Of a stretch of DNA of 18,989 nt, positions 6,903-14,805 are shown piece by piece; positions within the stretch are counted from its first letter, which is position 1, and each line of letters begins with the position of its first letter. The position numbers and the translations under genes were made by a program. This stretch comes from Dehalococcoidia bacterium. Its GTDB lineage: Bacteria; Chloroflexota; Dehalococcoidia; Dehalococcoidales; JAUWYK01. The notes beneath the pieces were generated by a model. The model saw nothing but the letters and a program-made list of their open reading frames with translations. It did no database searches and was not told the DNA's origin. The stretch is from NCBI GenBank assembly GCA_030615865.1, contig JAUWYK010000034.1, forward strand, positions 1 to 18,989, read 5' to 3'.

Positions 6903-6932
6903 ATAACTTACATCTCCTTCCAATAAAAGATA

Positions 6933-8174
6933 TTAGCCATATATACCGTACTCTTTAGTGAAATCAATCATTGCTTTAAGGTTTTCCGGCTTTACCTCAT
7001 CTATGGAACTCCTTGAGGCCATGATAAAACCACCGCCTTTCCCGGCCACATCGATGAGCCTTTTACAATAATCTTTTACATCTTGGGACGAGCCCACCTG
7101 TAATAATGAAGGTGGAACGTTCCCCATGATACACATGTGATTGCCCAGCACGTCTTTTACCCGTGATATGTCAGAAGTATCAAAGTGACCGAGGATCTTT
7201 CCCTTCGGAAGTTCGAGAAGATATTCCAAACGCGAAGTATAGTCACCCTCAAAGAAGATAAGTGGCGTCAATCCTGAATCTACTAAAGTAAAGACAAGCT
7301 TTTTCAAAGTGGGCCAGTAGAAGGTCTCAAACTGTTTTAGTGACATGAAACCATCGGCTCCTCTATGCAAGGGGATAAATACATTAGTATTGTCCTGTGT
7401 TTTAGCAGCCGAAGTAATCCTCTCGATTTGCATCGGCAACAACTTCTCACAAGCTTCAAGAAGTTTATCCGGTTGTCGATACATGTCTAACATCGTACCA
7501 TGCATTCCCCTTAAGCTGACTGAAACTATGTCAAAAGGTGCACGTCCCGTCAACCCGTCACGAGCGGGGAAACCAAGCTCCCTCATTTCTTCAACAAAGG
7601 AGTTCCTCTCAGAGTTCCACGCCAACGCGTCACGAGCGGCTTGGGCAAGTGTCTCGAATACGTTGGCAAATTCTGGCATAGCAAGCGTGCTTATAGGCAG
7701 GCTTCCAACTGTAAACAATGCTGAACTGAGGGGTGGAAGCATTTTGAAAGGCTCTAGAGTCTTGAAAGTGCGAGGTAAATAGGTACGTATTACATAATCA
7801 GAGGGATCTTCAAGAAATAGGTCGTACTCGACTGCCTTCATGTATTCTCCCTCAATAAACTGGTGCCCATGATTCGGCGAAACGCCATGCCCCGGCCACA
7901 ATATCTGCTTGTAGTCAAGAGCCTCAAGTACCTTGCCTGACTCGTTTTGCACCATCACATACATGTCTGGCTCGAAATCCAGGATAGCCTTTTTATTTGC
8001 CAGCTTCCATTTGTTAAAGTCATAATAAGCGTCTTCACAGGTTATTCCAGCGTACTTCGCTGGGAAATAGCCTAAAGCGACGGAAACCGGAACTCTATCA
8101 GGTAGCTTCAACTGAATTGCGTCGCTAATCCTCTTAGCTCTCTCCCGATACAGTTGCTCAGGCGCTTTTCCCAT
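6933..8174 (-). CDS. Uroporphyrinogen decarboxylase-family protein (MtaA/CmuA-like fold), atypical metal site
   Basis: About 413 residues from ATG 8174, chosen because GAGG lies 6 nt upstream. In-frame ATG 8195 and TTG 8210 are alternatives with poorly placed ribosome sites. The N-terminal LKLPDRVPVSV and the later FIPLHRGADGFMSLKQFETFYWPTLKKL, MGNVPPSLLQVG and PENLKAMIDFTKEYG follow the UroD/cobalamin methyltransferase pattern. Haem-pathway UroD is unlikely from length and context. In MtaA-type methyltransferases a HxC motif and a later cysteine bind zinc. Here the sites read GHFDTSD (about 329-335) and MASRSSID, so both thiols are absent. It may use another metal set (His/Asp/Glu) or another reaction such as decarboxylation. 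It sits 82 bp after the TRAP permease and 30 bp before the aconitase X-like genes, so it is probably a pathway enzyme for the imported compound. Confidence 0.75.
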   Translation of the reverse strand: MGKAPEQLYRERAKRISDAIQLKLPDRVPVSVALGYFPAKYAGITCEDAYYDFNKWKLANKKAILDFEPDMYVMVQNESGKVLEALDYKQILWPGHGVSPNHGHQFIEGEYMKAVEYDLFLEDPSDYVIRTYLPRTFKTLEPFKMLPPLSSALFTVGSLPISTLAMPEFANVFETLAQAARDALAWNSERNSFVEEMRELGFPARDGLTGRAPFDIVSVSLRGMHGTMLDMYRQPDKLLEACEKLLPMQIERITSAAKTQDNTNVFIPLHRGADGFMSLKQFETFYWPTLKKLVFTLVDSGLTPLIFFEGDYTSRLEYLLELPKGKILGHFDTSDISRVKDVLGNHMCIMGNVPPSLLQVGSSQDVKDYCKRLIDVAGKGGGFIMASRSSIDEVKPENLKAMIDFTKEYGIYG

Positions 8175-8255
8175 TATTATTTTCCTCTTAGCCATGCTAT
8201 AGCCAGCCAAACTCCGAATGGTTTAGGTAAACTGCTATCCCCTACGCTTTATCTT

Positions 8256-10196
8256 TTACCGAATCTCAGCGGTTGCTGGCACTTTTCCCCTAGTTTTCAG
8301 GATTATAGGTATAATAAGTAAAGCGAGAACAGCTCCGATGATACTTGTCATCCACCCTGGTAGAGCGATTAGAAACCCGGCTACAACTAGGAGCGGACGC
8401 GCCCACAACGGGACCTTCCCTACCCTTACCAGATAGCCCTCCATGCCCCCGGCAATAAACGCTATTCCCAAAAGACATAGGGAGAAAAGGTAAAGCGTCT
8501 CTAAAATCGGGCCTTGTAAAATTAGGCTTGGGTTGAATAAAAAGAAGAAGGGGACCATATATATCACTATGCCAAGACGCATAGATTGGACGGCTGTCTT
8601 CATAGGGCTAGAGCCAGCTACACTTGCCGCAACGAAAGACCCCAGAGCCACCGGTGGGGTTATAGCTCCCAGCATGGCATAGTAAACAATAAACAAATGA
8701 ACAGCTAGGACATTTACCCCAAGTGCTTCTACAAGGGCCGGTGCCAGGGTTACAGCCAGAAAAATATAGGCGCCAATCCCCACCCCCACCATTCCGAGTA
8801 CGTAGCAACTCGCCACTCCCAGAAGTAGAACCAAAACTATGCTCTCACCCCCAAGATTGATAATTGCCGCCGTAAATGCAGGGGCGGTACCACTCATAAC
8901 GAGCCCACCTATAATTAAACCTAGGGGAAGGATGAGCGAGAACGTCCGAGTCATCAACTCTCCTATTTGTTTGAGCATTCTCATGATTCTGCCCGGGGTA
9001 AGCCTGGTTTCTGTGCGAGCGAAGGAAAGGAGAAGCATCAATCCTGCGGCATACCAGGGTGCCAGCCTCTCCCACCTCATATAGAGAAGTCCCCACACAA
9101 GGAAGACTAAGACAGCTATAAATGGCCACCCCTCCTTAAGCGTCTTAACGATGGAAGGTATCTCTGCCCGGGGAAGTCCCTCAAGCCCAACCTTTCCCGC
9201 ATAGGCATCAACCTGCATCAACAGTCCAAAGTAATAGAGGACAGACGGGATAAAGGCGGCAACCATAACAACAGCATACTCCATGTTTAGAATCGCACAC
9301 ATAATGAATATTAGCGCTCCCATCACCGGTGGCATGAGCACGCCACCTGTTGATGCGCAGGCTTCTATCGCCGCGGCATAATGGCTGGGATATCCCATCC
9401 GTTTCATAGTTGGAATGGTAACGGAACCCGTAGCCACGATGTTGGCGAAAATACTCCCGCTGAGGCTGCCAAAGAAGCCGCTCGATAACACGGCTACCTT
9501 GGCTGGCCCTCCCCTGAACCTGCCGAGAAGAGTAAGGGCAAGGTTAAGAAAGAATCTTCCTGCCCCAGAAGCTACCAGAACTGCGGCGAAAACGAGGAAA
9601 CCTAGAAGGAGATCTCCCAGTACCCGTAACGGGATTCCAAGTAAACCATCATAGCTGAGAACCATGTAACCTATCGTGGTATCCCAAGGCGCACTATTTC
9701 CAAAAAATATCCCGGGCATGTGCCCAGCAAATATGGGGTAAAACCCGAAAAGTAGACATATAAGAAAGAAAACAGGGCCTCCTCCCCTTCTGGCTGCCTC
9801 AAGAGTCAAGGCTAAGAGAACAGTGGCGACGGCAAAGTTAGTCGTGGACACAGGGAACCAACCCGCTATTACTATGGAATAGGCGTTTGTGTAGAAATAG
9901 AAACCGCTTCCAAAGGCAAGGACTGCGAACACGATGTCGTACCAGCGGAGCATGCCTCTGTCTTTCTTGCGCATTGGCATCAACAGGAACACAGAGGGCA
10001 AGAAGCAGGCAATAAGAAGGTAATAATATTGAGCGTCAAATATTGTTTCTCCGCCAACGGTAAAGCCAAACATGGTGAAAACAGCAAGGCCCGCCCCGCT
10101 AATAGTCAGCAGAATAAATAGAAGCTTAAATGCCCTGGGCAGATTACCATACCTTGAAGTTTCAACCTCATCTAATGACTGTAGCGACGAGTCCAC
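8256..10196 (-). CDS. TRAP transporter permease, 4TM/12TM fusion (TAXI type)
   Basis: 646 residues, the usual size for fused DctQ-DctM permeases that work with TAXI binding proteins. The first roughly 170 residues form the small 4-TM part, with the large 12-TM part after it. The large part carries the family block GFFGSLSGSIFANIVATGS, then TIPTMKRMGYP and EACASTGGVLMPPVMGA, and a second repeat near GAITPPVALGSFVAAS. It would couple ion flow to uptake of an organic anion across the cytoplasmic membrane. The start is GTG, fixed because an in-frame TAG directly precedes it; a purine-rich GGGAG lies about 9 nt upstream. It follows the binding-protein gene by 114 bp. The substrate cannot be deduced from the permease. 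Confidence 0.9.
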   Translation of the reverse strand: MDSSLQSLDEVETSRYGNLPRAFKLLFILLTISGAGLAVFTMFGFTVGGETIFDAQYYYLLIACFLPSVFLLMPMRKKDRGMLRWYDIVFAVLAFGSGFYFYTNAYSIVIAGWFPVSTTNFAVATVLLALTLEAARRGGGPVFFLICLLFGFYPIFAGHMPGIFFGNSAPWDTTIGYMVLSYDGLLGIPLRVLGDLLLGFLVFAAVLVASGAGRFFLNLALTLLGRFRGGPAKVAVLSSGFFGSLSGSIFANIVATGSVTIPTMKRMGYPSHYAAAIEACASTGGVLMPPVMGALIFIMCAILNMEYAVVMVAAFIPSVLYYFGLLMQVDAYAGKVGLEGLPRAEIPSIVKTLKEGWPFIAVLVFLVWGLLYMRWERLAPWYAAGLMLLLSFARTETRLTPGRIMRMLKQIGELMTRTFSLILPLGLIIGGLVMSGTAPAFTAAIINLGGESIVLVLLLGVASCYVLGMVGVGIGAYIFLAVTLAPALVEALGVNVLAVHLFIVYYAMLGAITPPVALGSFVAASVAGSSPMKTAVQSMRLGIVIYMVPFFFLFNPSLILQGPILETLYLFSLCLLGIAFIAGGMEGYLVRVGKVPLWARPLLVVAGFLIALPGWMTSIIGAVLALLIIPIILKTRGKVPATAEIR

Positions 10197-10310
10197 CTAC
10201 AATGGCTCCCTTCCCCCTCCCGCCCCCATGCCAAGCGCAAGCATTCACAATGTTACCTCTTAGCAGTGAGAGCGGGAGATATCTCTCAGCACACTACGAC
10301 ATCCTTTACG

Positions 10311-11546
10311 TTACGGTTTAAAGGGTTCAAGGTTAAGTTCCTTCTTGTAATCCGTCCACAGCTGCACCCACTCCTCATTCTCAGGGTCTACCTTTATTCC
10401 CTTTTCGTCGGCCATCTTAATAGCATCCGCATAGGCCTTGATATACTGGTCGACCAACGCCGTATACTTCTTCTGCCGAGTCTCATTTTCTGCGGTCCAT
10501 ATACCCTTTTCCTTCAAGTATCTTACCACTCCCTCATGGATTGGTACGAAAGACATGTCCACTACCAAGCGTTTGAAAGTGTCAATATCCAGTAGTTCAC
10601 AGGTTAGGTATTTGCCCTTGTAATCATCATAGCTTTCATCCATCCATTTGGCCAAATGGTATATCAGCTCTGGATCAATCTCCGCGCTAGTCATATAAAA
10701 CTGGGGTTGTACAACCATGTTCATGCCGAGGGCTGATTCGACCCCGATCTGAGACGGCGCAAAAAACTCAATGGGGTTTATGCTTAACCATTTGGCTATC
10801 CCTTCCGGGTCTTCCTCCTTGGTTGGGATTGGTATCCAGCGTATCCCACCTGGAGCTCCTGATATTTCAAAGGTCACGGCACTGACAGGCGAAAGGAAAC
10901 AAGTATCAACTTTGCCCTCGACTACTGCTCTTGCCTGGTCGGGGTAGGCACTCATAGGGACCAATGTTACATCGCTTTCGTCAAGACCAGCCAAGGCAAG
11001 CATACAATCTATAGCAACCCCAATAAATGGGGCGACGACGAGATTGGCGATCCTGGCACCCTTCAGGTCTTGAGGAGTATATATGTCGGAATCGCCCTTA
11101 ACCACAAAGCCCCAAGGCGCAATATTGGAATTCCAAAAGACTCTCATCTGGAATGGGCCGCTGTTTATTGTTTCATATCCGTGCGTCGCCTCGAGACCCT
11201 GTTTAGCAGATAATGGCTCATTCGTGGTTATCGTAGACATGCCGAACTTCTGGCTTGTATGCCTCACGGGAGTGTCTTGAGGTACGACTCTTACATCCAT
11301 TCCGGTCTGGTTCTCCAGTACTGCCCCCCAAGCCGTTGTCAAAATGTACTGTGATGTTCCCAGACCAGGCGAGGTTAGCACTATGTACTTTGGCCACTCC
11401 CAGGCTGGAGGGGTTGGTGTTGGGGTTGGGGTCGGCGCTGGGGTTGGTGGTGCCGGGGCAGGTGGTGCTGGTTCAGCACAAGCACCGAACAAAGGTAATG
11501 CAACTAGCGTAAACACCAACAAACCAAAGATTATTTTCTTTTTCAT
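10311..11546 (-). CDS. TAXI-family TRAP transporter solute-binding lipoprotein
   Basis: 411 residues. It starts at ATG 11546 with AAGGAG 8 nt upstream. A lipoprotein signal (MKKK, hydrophobic stretch, LFGAC with Cys23) is followed by a linker of Pro, Ala and Thr (about 24-48). The linker is encoded by a G/T-rich repetitive stretch on the plus strand, near 11400-11470. The mature domain opens with YIVLTSPGLGTSQYILTTAWG, typical of the TAXI family, which binds the solute and delivers it to the fused permease encoded next. Being lipid-anchored with a long linker is common where there is no periplasm bounded by an outer membrane. It is the first gene of the island cluster. Known TAXI proteins bind mostly dicarboxylates or amino acids, so an acidic substrate is likely but unproven. 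Confidence 0.88.
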   Translation of the reverse strand: MKKKIIFGLLVFTLVALPLFGACAEPAPPAPAPPTPAPTPTPTPTPPAWEWPKYIVLTSPGLGTSQYILTTAWGAVLENQTGMDVRVVPQDTPVRHTSQKFGMSTITTNEPLSAKQGLEATHGYETINSGPFQMRVFWNSNIAPWGFVVKGDSDIYTPQDLKGARIANLVVAPFIGVAIDCMLALAGLDESDVTLVPMSAYPDQARAVVEGKVDTCFLSPVSAVTFEISGAPGGIRWIPIPTKEEDPEGIAKWLSINPIEFFAPSQIGVESALGMNMVVQPQFYMTSAEIDPELIYHLAKWMDESYDDYKGKYLTCELLDIDTFKRLVVDMSFVPIHEGVVRYLKEKGIWTAENETRQKKYTALVDQYIKAYADAIKMADEKGIKVDPENEEWVQLWTDYKKELNLEPFKP

Positions 11547-11636
11547 GAATAAAACTCCTTCATTTAGATTTTGGTCTGCTAAGATTACTCTGCTACTTCA
11601 TCTCTTACCCCCCCTTAGTTTCTGAAAATAAAAGCC

Positions 11637-11683
11637 AAAAGGACTCAGAGGCACACCAACGCTTTGGGTCTCTGAGCCCTTTT
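11637..11683. terminator. Terminator-like hairpin in the leader of the TAXI gene
   Basis: AAAAGGACTCAGAG (11637-11650) pairs with CTCTGAGCCCTTTT (11670-11683) with one mismatch and a 19-nt loop; T-runs follow on both strands. It lies 90 bp upstream of the first gene of the island cluster. Nothing upstream needs terminating, so it may be an attenuator or a relic of a lost gene. Confidence 0.5.
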
Positions 11684-12155
11684 GTTTGACTTATCTGAAG
11701 GATTGGTCTAGAATGAAAACAATTGTATACCATTACCTGCATCCACTCGAAAGACCTGCCCCACAGGGGTAATACTAGTTATGATGCTATACTTTCTCCG
11801 CCTTGTCAATACCTCTTGGGGCAATTTTTGACGCAATTTCTTAAAATTCCTTACCGCCTCTTGTTCCTCCTGCCGTTAATAAGGGAAAGGGGTTCGCTCC
11901 TTCAAACACAGAGGCATCATTATTATTCAAAAGCCGGGAACGGGGCTAGATTTGAATTACAGGAGCACTCCTGAATCACAGCTTCGAAAGAGCCCTGTTT
12001 TTATGCCGTGATTCAACAAAACCAGATTATTATCACCCCAACTACACAATGCGCCCTTTTGTTAACCGGTGTGGTCTCCTTTAGACAAAGTAGGGAAAGG
12101 CAGAGTAGCCGGCGTTATTTACCTTCTAGTGCAATGCTAGGGGTTTCCTAGAAAG
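11684..12155. other. Island right-end gap with no convincing gene
   Basis: About 470 bp with only short frames lacking ribosome sites. It holds an inverted repeat at 11972-12015 (TGAATCAC...GTGATTCA with an internal GC pair) and a small one beside attR at 12137-12151 (CTAGG, 5 nt, CCTAG), nested in TTCTAG...CTAGAA (12124-12153). The promoter of the minus-strand cluster should be here, but I could not pick a convincing -35/-10 pair. The repeats next to attR could be recombinase or excisionase arm sites (inference). Confidence 0.4.
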
Positions 12156-12229
12156 GGGGGTTCGAATCCTCCCACTCCTGCCACTTCTGCTATCTGGCTT
12201 AGCTCCCCTTGCCAATATTTTGCCGACAT
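12156..12229 (+). repeat. Right direct repeat (attR) with tRNA-Trp 3' fragment
   Basis: Identical to 2951-3024. It contains the last 28 bases of tRNA-Trp including CCA (12156-12183) but no 5' part, so it is not a functional tRNA. The sequence after it (from 12230) should be the original chromosome downstream of tRNA-Trp. Confidence 0.85.
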
Positions 12230-12304
12230 CCTTCCACAGGCGATAACTCAACCAACAATCAGCTATGTGATAGTCTGTGAACAAAATCTTACGACCCCGC
12301 GGTT

Positions 12305-12334
12305 TTGATACCAAGCCTACGTTTATGGTAAAAT
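12305..12334 (+). promoter_or_regulatory. Putative promoter of the methylmalonyl-CoA operon
   Basis: TTGATA (12305-12310) and TAAAAT (12329-12334) are separated by 18 bp. This would place transcription start near 12341, about 25 nt before the first ATG. It lies outside the island, so the operon kept its own promoter after the insertion. Confidence 0.45.
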
Positions 12335-12365
12335 TAGCCCTGAGTTGCCTCAGGAGCGTGTCTCA

Positions 12366-13979
12366 ATGAAGAAAACTGAAGAGACGACCGAGAGAAAGAA
12401 GGAGTTTAGGACTACTGTTGGTGGAACTGTAGTTAACAGGGTATATATACCGGCTGACCTGAAAGGGCTTAAAGAAGAGGATGTTGGTCTCCCCGGAGAG
12501 TATCCGTTTACCAGACACATAATGCCGACTGGTTATAGGGGCAGGCTATGGACCATGCGCCAGTATGCTGGATTCGGTACGGTAGAAGAGACAAACCAGC
12601 GGTATAAGTATCTATATAAACAGGGGCAAACCGGCTTTAGTGTTGCTTTCCACTTACCCACTCAGGAAGGATATGATTCCGCCCACCCCTTAGCTACTGG
12701 AGAGGTGGGTAGATGTGGGGTCGCCATAGATTCACTCCAAGACATGGAGCAGCTCTGGGAAGGTATCCCGCTGGCTAAGGTAAGCACATCAATGACAATT
12801 AACGCCACGGCACCAATCATATTAGCCATGTACATTGCAGCTGCCGAAAAGCAGGGAGCAGATAAAAGCAAACTTAATGGAACTGTTCAAAACGATATAC
12901 TAAAGGAATATATAGCCAGAAACACATATATTTTTGGACCAACTGCATCTATGCGATTGGTCACCGATGTCTGCTCTTACTGCGCCCAAAATATGCCGCG
13001 GTGGAACCCCATAAGCATCAGTGGCTATCACATGCGGGAAGCTGGGGCTACTGCTGCCCAAGAAGCTGGCTTTACCCTTGCCAACGGAATTGCCTATGTT
13101 CAGGCAATGAGAGATAAGGGAATGGAGGTTGACTCGTTTGCTCCACGATTCTCCTTCTTCTTTGCCGCATATACTAACCTCCTTGAAGAAGTCGCCAAGT
13201 TTAGAGCGCTACGTCGCATGTGGGCTAGGATAATGAAAGAAAGGTTTGGTGCCAAGAATCCCAGGTCTACGATGTTAAGATATCATGTTCAAACCGATGG
13301 CTTTACTCTCACCGAGCAGCAGCCGCTTAATAATATCGTAAGAGTAACCTTACAAGCTCTAGCCGCTGTACTAGGCGGCTGCCAATCTCTACACACCAAC
13401 TCATTTGATGAGGCGTTGGCTTTGCCCAGTGAGCAGGCAGTGCAAGTTGCACTAAGAACCCAACAAGTCATTGCCTATGAGAGTGGTGTTACCGATACCG
13501 TTGACCCACTTGGGGGGTCATACTACATAGAATGGTTAACCAATCAAATAGAAAATGAGGCGGTGAGATATATTAATGAAATTGATAAGATAGGTGGTGC
13601 CTTGAAGGCGATAGAAACGGGATACATCCAAAGAGAAATCGCCAGCTCAGCCTATAACTATCAAAGGGCGGTAGATTCTGGTGAGCAGGTCATCATTGGT
13701 GTTAACAAGTTTATGGCAGAGGATGAGCATGCGCCGGAGACTTTAGAGATTGGCATTGAAATCGAGAAAAAACAGATAGAAAGATTGAAAAGATTGAAGC
13801 AGGAGAGAGATAATCAAAAGGTAAGCGAGGTGCTGGATAGGGTACGAGAGGTGGCTAGAAGCAACCAGAATGTTATGCCAGTACTGATTGAGGCGGTTAA
13901 AGCTTATGCCACCGTTGGCGAAATAAGCGATGCCTTAAGAGAAGTGTTCGGAGAATACAGAGAGCCAAATATACTCTAA
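12366..13979 (+). CDS. Methylmalonyl-CoA mutase, large (catalytic) subunit
   Basis: 537 residues from ATG 12366, with AGGAG 9 nt upstream; an in-frame TTG at 12345 is less likely. This is the substrate-binding barrel of a split B12 mutase, the cobalamin domain being a separate gene 17 bp downstream. It interconverts methylmalonyl-CoA and succinyl-Co[14 protein letters not shown] near 65-77 keeps the Tyr that marks methylmalonyl-CoA specificity (Phe in isobutyryl-CoA mutase, Ile in 2-hydroxyisobutyryl-CoA mutase). SMR (about 195-197) keeps the Arg I associate with the substrate carboxylate, and [10 protein letters not shown] (near 222) keeps the active-site His. An oddity is [15 protein letters not shown], where I recall AFDLPTQ-GYDSDHP in most members, so two Asp are replaced. 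It heads a six-gene operon. The pathway could run toward succinate (propionate oxidation) or toward propionyl-CoA. Confidence 0.88.
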   Translation: MKKTEETTERKKEFRTTVGGTVVNRVYIPADLKGLKEEDVGLPGEYPFTRHIMPTGYRGRLWTMRQYAGFGTVEETNQRYKYLYKQGQTGFSVAFHLPTQEGYDSAHPLATGEVGRCGVAIDSLQDMEQLWEGIPLAKVSTSMTINATAPIILAMYIAAAEKQGADKSKLNGTVQNDILKEYIARNTYIFGPTASMRLVTDVCSYCAQNMPRWNPISISGYHMREAGATAAQEAGFTLANGIAYVQAMRDKGMEVDSFAPRFSFFFAAYTNLLEEVAKFRALRRMWARIMKERFGAKNPRSTMLRYHVQTDGFTLTEQQPLNNIVRVTLQALAAVLGGCQSLHTNSFDEALALPSEQAVQVALRTQQVIAYESGVTDTVDPLGGSYYIEWLTNQIENEAVRYINEIDKIGGALKAIETGYIQREIASSAYNYQRAVDSGEQVIIGVNKFMAEDEHAPETLEIGIEIEKKQIERLKRLKQERDNQKVSEVLDRVREVARSNQNVMPVLIEAVKAYATVGEISDALREVFGEYREPNIL

Positions 13980-13996
13980 ATAAGAGGAGTATTTAC

Positions 13997-14416
13997 TTGC
14001 GCCATAGAAAGATACGAGTGTTGATAGCTAAACCCGGGCTAGATGGGCATGACAGGGGAGCTAAAGTAGTAGCCCGAGGCTTAAGAGACGCTGGGATGGA
14101 AGTAATTTACCTTGGGTTACGCTTAACTCCAGAGCAAATAGCTGAGGCAGCAATACAAGAAGATGTAGATGTGGTTGGTCTAGATTGTTTATCTGGTGCC
14201 CATATGGCTTTGTTTCCCAAGACAGTGAGACTTATTAGACAGAAGGGTGGTAAGGATATCCTGGTTATAGGTGGGGGGATCATACCTAAGAAAGATATTC
14301 CTAGGCTAAAACAGGCTGGTATTGCCCAAATCTTTGGACCAGGCACACCTCTTGACGAGATTGTCAGGTTTATTGAAACAACCCTGGAGAAGAGGAGTAA
14401 TGATAACAAAGATTAA
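13997..14416 (+). CDS. Methylmalonyl-CoA mutase, B12-binding small subunit
   Basis: 139 residues, the usual size of the stand-alone cobalamin-binding subunit. The start is TTG at 13997, supported by AGAGGAG 7 nt upstream and by the protein beginning directly at the domain ([20 protein letters not shown]). DGHDRG contains the DxHxxG motif whose His is the lower cobalt ligand; GG of VIGGGIIP is also present. The middle motif, usually SxL in a sequence like SSLAAGH, reads DCLSGAH, so the serine is replaced. It binds adenosylcobalamin and assembles with the large subunit. Its 3' end overlaps the epimerase gene by 17 bp, which suggests coupled translation. Confidence 0.88.
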   Translation: MRHRKIRVLIAKPGLDGHDRGAKVVARGLRDAGMEVIYLGLRLTPEQIAEAAIQEDVDVVGLDCLSGAHMALFPKTVRLIRQKGGKDILVIGGGIIPKKDIPRLKQAGIAQIFGPGTPLDEIVRFIETTLEKRSNDNKD

Positions 14417-14801
14417 CCATATTGGCATCGCCGTTAACAGCATTGAGGAAGCGATAAAATTCTACACCGACGTGCTAGGGCTGAAACTTAAAGATATAGA
14501 GATTATGGAAGAGCAAAAGATGAGGATCGCCCTTATCCCGGTGGGCGAGAGTAAGATTGAGTTACTGGAGCCAACTCACCCGGAGGGAACAATTGCCAAG
14601 TATATTGAAAGAAGTGGAGAGGGGCTACACCACTTGGCTCTGGAAGTTACTGATATTGAAAGCGCTCTAGAAACACTGAAAAGGAACGGGGTTCCACTGA
14701 TTGATGAGAAACCGAGGGTAAGTGTTGCCAATACCAAGATAGCCTTTTTGCACCCTAAGGGAACAAAGGTGTTAATCGAACTAGTTGAGCCGGGGAGATA
14801 A
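14400..14801 (+). CDS. mce: Methylmalonyl-CoA epimerase
   Basis: 133 residues from ATG 14400; longer in-frame openings upstream lie inside the mutase gene and are ignored. It is a vicinal-oxygen-chelate (glyoxalase-like) protein that interconverts the 2R and 2S forms of methylmalonyl-CoA. Metal-ligand candidates are His in INHIGIAV near the N-terminus, Glu in SKIELLEP, His in GLHHLALEV, and Glu in LIELVEP at the C-terminus. The ribosome site (GAGGAG) is only 2 nt from the ATG, so translation may rely on coupling with the overlapping mutase subunit. Length and order fit a complete propionyl-CoA/methylmalonyl-CoA module. Confidence 0.9.
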   Translation: MITKINHIGIAVNSIEEAIKFYTDVLGLKLKDIEIMEEQKMRIALIPVGESKIELLEPTHPEGTIAKYIERSGEGLHHLALEVTDIESALETLKRNGVPLIDEKPRVSVANTKIAFLHPKGTKVLIELVEPGR

Positions 14802-14805
14802 TATC

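Larger units (their letters stand above)
3454..6923 (-). repeat. Tandem duplication of an aconitase X-like large/small gene pair
   Basis: Two units of about 1.73 kb lie head to tail (5183-6923 upstream and 3454-5182 downstream in transcription order). Each holds a leader with TTGGAAGGAG, a large-subunit gene and an abutting 146-codon small-subunit gene. Homology starts and stops sharply at both ends. Patches of 95-99 percent nucleotide identity (unit 3' end, large/small junction, large-subunit 5' end, and 4357-4444 versus 6071-6158) alternate with strongly diverged stretches. Confidence 0.8.
2951..12229. mobile_element. tRNA-Trp-anchored genomic island (about 9.2 kb), apparently no longer self-mobile
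   Basis: Perfect 74-bp direct repeats at 2951-3024 and 12156-12229 (period 9205 bp) bound this segment. The left copy begins within the 3' end of intact tRNA-Trp, and the right copy contains only that 3' end, which is the classic geometry of tyrosine-recombinase integration into a tRNA gene. A damaged recombinase gene lies just inside the left end. All intact cargo genes (TAXI, TRAP permease, UroD-like, two aconitase X-like pairs) are on the minus strand, opposite to pckA and the methylmalonyl-CoA operon that flank the insertion. No intact integrase, replication or transfer gene is present, so mobility would need a helper in trans. Confidence 0.75.

Noticed and set aside
11400..11470. G/T-rich repetitive stretch resembling a tandem repeat array
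   Set aside because: It encodes the Pro/Thr/Ala linker of the TAXI lipoprotein, so the repetition is explained by the linker.
11941..11972. Possible tRNA fragment (TTTGAATT with GGAG-CTCC palindrome) in the gap
   Set aside because: The bases flanking the would-be T-loop do not pair and no acceptor or anticodon arm can be drawn.
11723..11974. 83-codon plus-strand frame in the island's right-end gap
   Set aside because: No ribosome site, no recognisable composition or domain, and an isolated position; treated as noncoding.
12126..12314. 62-codon minus-strand frame spanning attR
   Set aside because: It is half direct repeat and half flank, has no recognisable domain, and its tail is the antisense of the tRNA-Trp fragment. 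It shares its middle with the small ORF at attL only because of the repeat.
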